A stretch of DNA of 9,737 bases from Candidatus Eisenbergiella stercorigallinarum (lineage in GTDB: Bacteria > Bacillota > Clostridia > Lachnospirales > Lachnospiraceae), in contig DWUW01000162.1 in assembly GCA_019120525.1 (NCBI GenBank), positions 1 through 9,737 on the forward strand, written 5' to 3'. Positions 6,698 through 9,737 of this stretch are shown one piece after another. The notes beneath the pieces were generated by a model. That model searched no databases. It saw only the letters and a list, made by a program, of their open reading frames with translations, and had not been told where the DNA came from. The first letter of the stretch is position 1; each line of letters opens with the position of its first letter. A program made the translations under genes and the position numbers.

Positions 6698-7716
6698 AAG
6701 CTCACCGCTTCCTTTCTCTCAGCCTCGCTCTTTTCAGGCGCATGCTTCGCGGCTTCCTTTGCCAGCTTCGCGGCTCTCTTTTTTTCCTGAGCCTCCGGAT
6801 CGCCGGACTTGAGGATATTGGTCAGGCATACGTTGATGACCATGATGAAGGCGAACAGCACCAGACCGATGGTAAACAGCACCTGTCTGTGCAGGCCGGA
6901 CGCATAGCCCATCTCGCTGACGATGGCCGTGGTCAGGAAACGGACGGAGTTGAACGGAAGCGGGAAGTTGACCGAGCTTCCGGATACCAGGGTGATGGCC
7001 ATGGCCTCGCCGATGGCCCTTCCCACGCCCAGCACGATGGCGGTCACGATGCCGGACTTCGCGGCGGGGATCATCACCTTGAAAATGGTCTGGATATGGG
7101 ACGCTCCCAGCGCCAGGGAGGCGGATTTATACTGGGGCGGAACCGCTTTCAGGGCGGATTCGCTGATGTTGATCACGGTGGGAAGGATCATGATGGCCAG
7201 CACGATCACGGCGGAGATCAGGTTCGCGCCGCCGGTGAACTGGTGGGTCTCGGAGCCTTTGAAAATCGCCAGCTCCAGCTTATACATCAGAGGATTCAGG
7301 ATCATGATGCCAAGCAGGCCGTAAATCACGGAAGGGATTCCGGCCAGAAGCTCCACGGCGGGCTTGACGATGGCCGCCAGCTTCTTAGGCGCCACCTCCG
7401 CCAGGAATACGGCGGTGAGTACACCGATCGGCACGCCGATCAGGATCGCCAGAAAGGTCCCGACAATGCTTGTGAGGATGATGAAGAGGATGCCGAAGGC
7501 AGGCTCCTCAGCCGTCGGCTCCCATACGGTCCCGAAAAGGATCTCTCCCAGGCCCACCTGAAAAATGGCGGGCGTTCCGTTTACGATCATATATAATGTG
7601 ATGGAGAAAACTGCCAGGATGGCGAAAAAGGCGCACACGGTAAAGATCACCTTCGCGGTCTTCTCGACCGCGCTTTTCGCGTGTTTGCCATGTATGATGG
7701 AAAGAGGTTCGTTCAT
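6694..7716 (-). CDS. pstC: Phosphate ABC transporter permease PstC
   Basis: This is the partner of PstA in the phosphate translocation pore. The 340-residue protein has a short cytosolic N-terminus, a first membrane helix around 22-46, a periplasm-side loop, then five more hydrophobic segments. The EAA loop is ESALKAVPPQYKSASLALGA (186-205). After the last helix (about 281-302) comes a ~38-residue, highly charged Lys/Glu/Ala-rich cytosolic tail (303-340) that is not part of the core fold and makes this PstC somewhat long. The start is preceded by a GGACAGG ribosome site. The gene is 99 bases downstream of pstS, across a hairpin, and overlaps pstA by four bases. Confidence 0.95.
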   Translation of the reverse strand: MNEPLSIIHGKHAKSAVEKTAKVIFTVCAFFAILAVFSITLYMIVNGTPAIFQVGLGEILFGTVWEPTAEEPAFGILFIILTSIVGTFLAILIGVPIGVLTAVFLAEVAPKKLAAIVKPAVELLAGIPSVIYGLLGIMILNPLMYKLELAIFKGSETHQFTGGANLISAVIVLAIMILPTVINISESALKAVPPQYKSASLALGASHIQTIFKVMIPAAKSGIVTAIVLGVGRAIGEAMAITLVSGSSVNFPLPFNSVRFLTTAIVSEMGYASGLHRQVLFTIGLVLFAFIMVINVCLTNILKSGDPEAQEKKRAAKLAKEAAKHAPEKSEAERKEAVSL

Positions 7717-7752
7717 GTTTTTACCTGTCCTTTGCGTTGGAGGCTTACCCGT

Positions 7753-7782
7753 TTTGAGGCCCTGTTTTCACAGAGCCTCAAA
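7753..7782 (-). other. Intercistronic hairpin between pstS and pstC
   Basis: The transcript can form a 13-bp stem (7753-7765 with 7770-7782, one G-U wobble in RNA) capped by a GAAA tetraloop. No U-run follows, so a full terminator is unlikely. Its place between a high-demand binding-protein gene and the permease genes suggests 3'-end stabilisation of a processed pstS mRNA, or partial attenuation, giving more PstS than PstCAB (inference, known for other ABC operons). Confidence 0.55.
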
Positions 7783-7815
7783 GTAATCCGTATCAAGTGT
7801 ATTCCGTTGTCAGAC

Positions 7816-8817
7816 TCAGTCTACCGTGATCAGTCCCACGCTCTCAACCAGAGCCTTTCCTTCGTCGGAAGCAAGGTAGGTGAAGATCGCCTGAACCGCT
7901 TCGCTCTGCTCGGAAATCTCGCCGTTGGTAGCCATTACGAAGGGTCTGCTCAGCGCGTAGCTGCCGCCCTTGATGTTCTCAACAGTGGGCTCTACCTCGT
8001 CGATGGCAAGGGTCTTAACGGTGTCGTCCAGAACATCCAGGGATACATAGCCGATGGCTCCGGGAGTGGAAGCTACCTTGGCCATAACTGCGCCGGTGCT
8101 GTCCAGCTCGTTGGCGTATGCGCACTGATCCTCGATCGCAAGCAGCTCCTCGAAGGCGCTTCTGGTGCCGGATCCCGCTTCTCTTCCCACTACTACGATG
8201 GGCTGGTCAGCTCCGCCGACCTCGCTCCAGTTGGTGATCTCTCCCTTGTAGATGGAAGCCAGCTGATCCGCGGTCAGGCCCGCAACCTCATTGGCGGTAT
8301 CGGCAACAACGGCGATGCCGTCGATGGCAACGATGTTCTCCATGATGCCGGCTGCCTTCTCGTCGTCGGTCAGGTTTCTGGAAGCGTTTCCGATATCAAC
8401 GCTGCCGGCGGTCACAGCTTCGATACCAGCGCCGGAACCGGTGAACTCAGCGGTAACGGTAACGCCGGGATATGCTGCCATAAAGCTCTCTGCCAGAGCG
8501 TTTGCAAGCTTCTCCATGGAGGTGGAACCGGCCATGGAAACGGTGCCGCTCAGATCAGCGGGAATCTCGGCCGCTGCCGCTTCAGAGGAAGCCTCTTCCG
8601 TGGAAGCTGCCTCAGTGCTGGCCTCTTCCGTGCTGGCTGCCTCAGTGGAAGCCGCCTCGGTGGAAGCTGCTTCCGTGCTGGCCGCTTCTGTAGAAGCTGC
8701 CTCGGTAGAAGCTGCCGGTGCAGAGCTTTCTGTCGTCGTGTTTGCGGAACCACATCCTGCCAGGGCTGCCATAACAAGAGTAGCTGCCGCTGCAATTGCT
8801 ACGAATTTCTTTTTCAT
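7816..8817 (-). CDS. pstS: Phosphate ABC transporter substrate-binding lipoprotein PstS
   Basis: This extracellular lipoprotein captures phosphate and delivers it to PstC-PstA. The 333-residue protein begins with a lysine-rich, hydrophobic signal peptide ending in the lipobox LAGC, so Cys22 is the predicted lipidated residue. A disordered linker follows (about 23-85) containing nine five-residue ASTEA-type units (36-80). The phosphate-binding domain shows AGSTSM (96-101), TGSGAGIEAV (126-135), GNASRNL (143-149) and REAGSGTRSAF, the Ser/Thr/Gly/Arg-rich loops that ligate phosphate in this family. The ATG has an AAAGGAG site seven bases upstream. It is the first gene of the operon, behind a PHO box, so induction under phosphate starvation is expected. 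Confidence 0.95.
   Translation of the reverse strand: MKKKFVAIAAAATLVMAALAGCGSANTTTESSAPAASTEAASTEAASTEAASTEAASTEAASTEEASTEAASTEEASSEAAAAEIPADLSGTVSMAGSTSMEKLANALAESFMAAYPGVTVTAEFTGSGAGIEAVTAGSVDIGNASRNLTDDEKAAGIMENIVAIDGIAVVADTANEVAGLTADQLASIYKGEITNWSEVGGADQPIVVVGREAGSGTRSAFEELLAIEDQCAYANELDSTGAVMAKVASTPGAIGYVSLDVLDDTVKTLAIDEVEPTVENIKGGSYALSRPFVMATNGEISEQSEAVQAIFTYLASDEGKALVESVGLITVD
8578..8712 (-). repeat. Nine in-frame 15-bp tandem repeats in pstS
   Basis: Nine consecutive 15-base units encode ASTEA, with variants ASTEE (units 6 and 8) and ASSEA (unit 9). The units differ at synonymous sites. Serine is encoded by AGC in units 3, 6 and 7 and by TCT or TCC in the others. The tract forms the flexible linker between the lipidated cysteine and the phosphate-binding domain. 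Copy number may vary between strains. Confidence 0.9.
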
Positions 8818-8861
8818 AATGTTTCTCCTTTACACAAATCGTTTTCTCGTTTGCGCTTGTT

Positions 8862-8867
8862 ATCATA
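8862..8867 (-). promoter_or_regulatory. Candidate -10 element of the pst operon
   Basis: TATGAT on the minus strand matches TATAAT at five of six positions and lies 44 bases upstream of the pstS start. The -35 position 17 bases upstream (TTTTAT) is poor, as expected for a promoter that depends on an activator bound at the PHO box. Other -10 placements in the A/T-rich stretch are possible. Confidence 0.4.
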
Positions 8868-8899
8868 ACGGTTCCGTGCAAAAGATAAAAGCAGGATAT

Positions 8900-8927
8900 G
8901 GTTTGGTTTTTGTAAGGTTTATGTAAA
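8900..8927 (-). promoter_or_regulatory. PHO box (PhoP-binding direct repeats) upstream of pstS
   Basis: On the minus strand three hexamers are spaced exactly 11 bases apart: TTTACA (8922-8927), CTTACA (8911-8916) and CAAACC (8900-8905). The first two are followed by TAAAC and AAAAC spacers. PhoP of Gram-positive bacteria binds TT(A/T/C)ACA-like direct repeats with 5-base gaps, and pst operons are its classic target. The third copy is degenerate. Activation under phosphate limitation is inferred. Confidence 0.7.
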
Positions 8928-8938
8928 ATGGACAGGCC

Positions 8939-8971
8939 GGGGCCCGCCGGAATCTCTTTCCGACGAGCCCC
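8939..8971. terminator. Hairpin between mntP and the pst promoter
   Basis: A 14-bp stem (8939-8952 with 8958-8971, with wobbles) and a five-base loop lie eight bases past the mntP stop. It should end mntP transcription before the pst regulatory region. However, the T-rich tail (TTTATTAATT) follows the hairpin on the plus strand, not on the mntP strand, where it is followed by GGCCTGTCC. It may work in both directions or mainly against antisense transcription. Confidence 0.65.
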
Positions 8972-8979
8972 TTTATTAA

Positions 8980-9549
8980 TTAAAAGGAAAGGATTCCCAG
9001 ATGCTCCAGCAGGATCTTGCAGCCCATGAGGATCAGGATGATCCCGCCCGCAAGCTCGGCCTTCGCCTTGAATCTCAGGCCGAACACGTTTCCGATCTTC
9101 ACGCCCGCGACTCCGAAAACGAAGGTGGTTACCCCGATGAAGGAAACGGCGGGAACGATATCCACGTTCAGGAAGGCGAAGGTCACGCCGATTGCGAGAG
9201 CGTCAATGCTGGTCGCCACCGCAAGGGGAACCATGGTCTTTACATCAAAGGAATCATTTTTTTCCTCTTCCTCCTCCTTTGCCAGCGCTTCCTTTATCAT
9301 ATTCGCACCGATCAGTCCCAGAAGGACGAAGGCGATCCAGTGATCAATGCTGGTGATGGCGTCCCGGAAGCTCGTTCCCAGGAAATAGCCGATCAGCGGC
9401 ATACCGGCCTGAAAGCCTCCGAAGTAGAGGCCCGCAAGCGCCGCGTTTTTCCAGCTCATCCTCTGCATGGAAAGACCCTTGCAGATCGCCACGGCAAAGG
9501 CGTCCATGGACAGGCCCAATGCGATTACAAAAAGTTCCGCCAGACTCAT
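8980..9549 (-). CDS. mntP: Manganese efflux pump MntP
   Basis: This is a small inner-membrane exporter (MntP/YebN family) that removes excess Mn2+. From the chosen ATG the protein is 189 residues, the normal family length. Six hydrophobic segments are visible in two related halves, each with a conserved acidic motif: LSMDAFAV (13-20, Asp16) and TSIDALAIG (113-121, Asp116). GGFQAG (44-49) is another family block. The two halves are joined by a short cytosolic loop with a Glu run (92-96). The open frame extends 31 codons upstream, but those overlap the riboswitch terminator. The ATG at 9547-9549 has a perfect AGGAGG nine bases before it. The manganese-riboswitch leader strongly supports the assignment. 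Confidence 0.95.
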   Translation of the reverse strand: MSLAELFVIALGLSMDAFAVAICKGLSMQRMSWKNAALAGLYFGGFQAGMPLIGYFLGTSFRDAITSIDHWIAFVLLGLIGANMIKEALAKEEEEEKNDSFDVKTMVPLAVATSIDALAIGVTFAFLNVDIVPAVSFIGVTTFVFGVAGVKIGNVFGLRFKAKAELAGGIILILMGCKILLEHLGILSF

Positions 9550-9558
9550 TTTCTTTTT

Positions 9559-9564
9559 CCTCCT
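9559..9564 (-). promoter_or_regulatory. Ribosome binding site fixing the mntP start
   Basis: AGGAGG on the minus strand lies nine bases before the ATG at 9549. This decides against the upstream in-frame ATG at 9642, which would place protein sequence inside the riboswitch terminator. Confidence 0.85.
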
Positions 9565-9588
9565 CGCTGGTGCTTTTTTGGCTGCGTT

Positions 9589-9627
9589 AAAAAAAAGACC
9601 TACCTGCCCTTTCGGACAGATAAGTCT
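9589..9627 (-). terminator. Riboswitch-controlled intrinsic terminator
   Basis: On the minus strand a 14-bp stem (9614-9627 with 9596-9609, with G-U wobbles) closes a GAAA loop and is followed by a run of T residues (complement of 9589-9595). Its 5' arm contains CTTATC (9619-9624), the same bases that form the 3' strand of riboswitch P1. The terminator and the ligand-bound aptamer are therefore mutually exclusive. Confidence 0.85.
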
Positions 9628-9709
9628 CATTATTTCAAGCAAAGCCAGATAATCCCTATCAGTATGTTGACTTTACTGCGCGGCGGGCCGCGCCAACTAC
9701 TCCCTTATC
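9619..9709 (-). ncRNA. yybP-ykoY manganese riboswitch aptamer
   Basis: The leader of mntP has the hallmarks of this class. P1 is formed by GATAAG (9704-9709) with CTTATC (9619-9624). The conserved GGGAGTAG loop follows P1 on the 5' side, and TGAGAC precedes it on the 3' side. A GC-rich hairpin (GCGCGG/CCGCGC) and a conserved GTCAACATAC segment, closed by a GTAAAG/CTTTGC pairing, lie between. In known members Mn2+ bridges the two loop regions and stabilises P1. That would release the downstream terminator and switch on the efflux pump when manganese is high. Confidence 0.9.
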
Positions 9710-9718
9710 GCGGATTTC

Positions 9719-9724
9719 ATCATA
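9719..9724 (-). promoter_or_regulatory. Extended -10 of the mntP/riboswitch promoter
   Basis: TGCTATGAT on the minus strand gives an extended -10 (TGn plus TATGAT). The transcript would start near 9712, just upstream of the aptamer P1. The -35 box would lie beyond the right edge, so the promoter is only partly in the window. Confidence 0.55.
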
Positions 9725-9737
9725 GCATAATTGAGAA

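Noticed and set aside
6742..7596. Rightward open frame of 284 codons over pstC
   Set aside because: It is antisense to a clear permease gene, rich in Gly, Asp, Gln and His, with no ribosome site or family match.
7681..8868. Rightward open frame of 395 codons with Gly/Ser/Cys/Arg-rich repeats
   Set aside because: It is antisense to pstS; its repetitive part is the complement of low-complexity pstS coding sequence.
9550..9642. 31-codon N-terminal extension of MntP
   Set aside because: It overlaps the riboswitch terminator; the normal family length and AGGAGG site support the start at 9549.

Overview
The window looks like a chromosomal segment from a moderately GC-rich low-GC-lineage Firmicute, most likely a clostridial gut-type bacterium (Lachnospiraceae-like). 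The inference rests on strong AGGAGG-type ribosome binding sites, consensus sigma-A promoters, a two-subunit iron-sulfur fumarase, a lipoprotein PstS with a low-complexity Ser/Thr/Glu/Ala linker, an 11-bp-period Gram-positive PHO box, and tRNA-Ser without encoded CCA. The species cannot be named from the sequence alone. Almost everything is transcribed leftward (minus strand); the one clear rightward gene is an M42-family peptidase.

Left edge (1-520): a consensus promoter at 169-197 fires leftward into about 165 bases of gene-free sequence. This carries two boxA-like, rrn-leader-like motifs and probably leads into a 16S rRNA gene just outside the window. Upstream of it is a complete tRNA-Ser(GCT) gene (340-427) with its own perfect TTGACA-17-TATAAT promoter and a classical intrinsic terminator. 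Next (about 555-755) is a dense cluster of palindromes that supplies the last codons and stop of the neighbouring acyltransferase gene.

Metabolic block (725-4251): a leftward group encodes the alpha and beta subunits of class I fumarate hydratase and a PlsC-type lysophosphatidic acid acyltransferase. They are probably co-transcribed from a promoter near 3062-3091. Divergent to them is an M42-family metallopeptidase. A perfect-length 18-bp hairpin separates the peptidase from the convergent phosphate operon.

Phosphate block (4362-8927): a complete pstS-pstC-pstA-pstB-phoU operon encodes the high-affinity ABC phosphate importer and its regulator PhoU. It is preceded by three 11-bp-spaced TTTACA-like repeats that look like a PhoP-binding PHO box. 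A hairpin between pstS and pstC may help keep the binding protein in excess of the membrane components. The PhoP/PhoR two-component genes are not in the window.

Right edge (8939-9737): mntP, encoding a manganese efflux pump, is preceded by a yybP-ykoY-type manganese riboswitch. The 3' strand of the riboswitch's P1 stem is shared with an intrinsic terminator, the layout expected for a Mn2+-activated ON switch. I found no evidence of a wholly new biological system. The least explained structure is the palindromic repeat cluster beside plsC.
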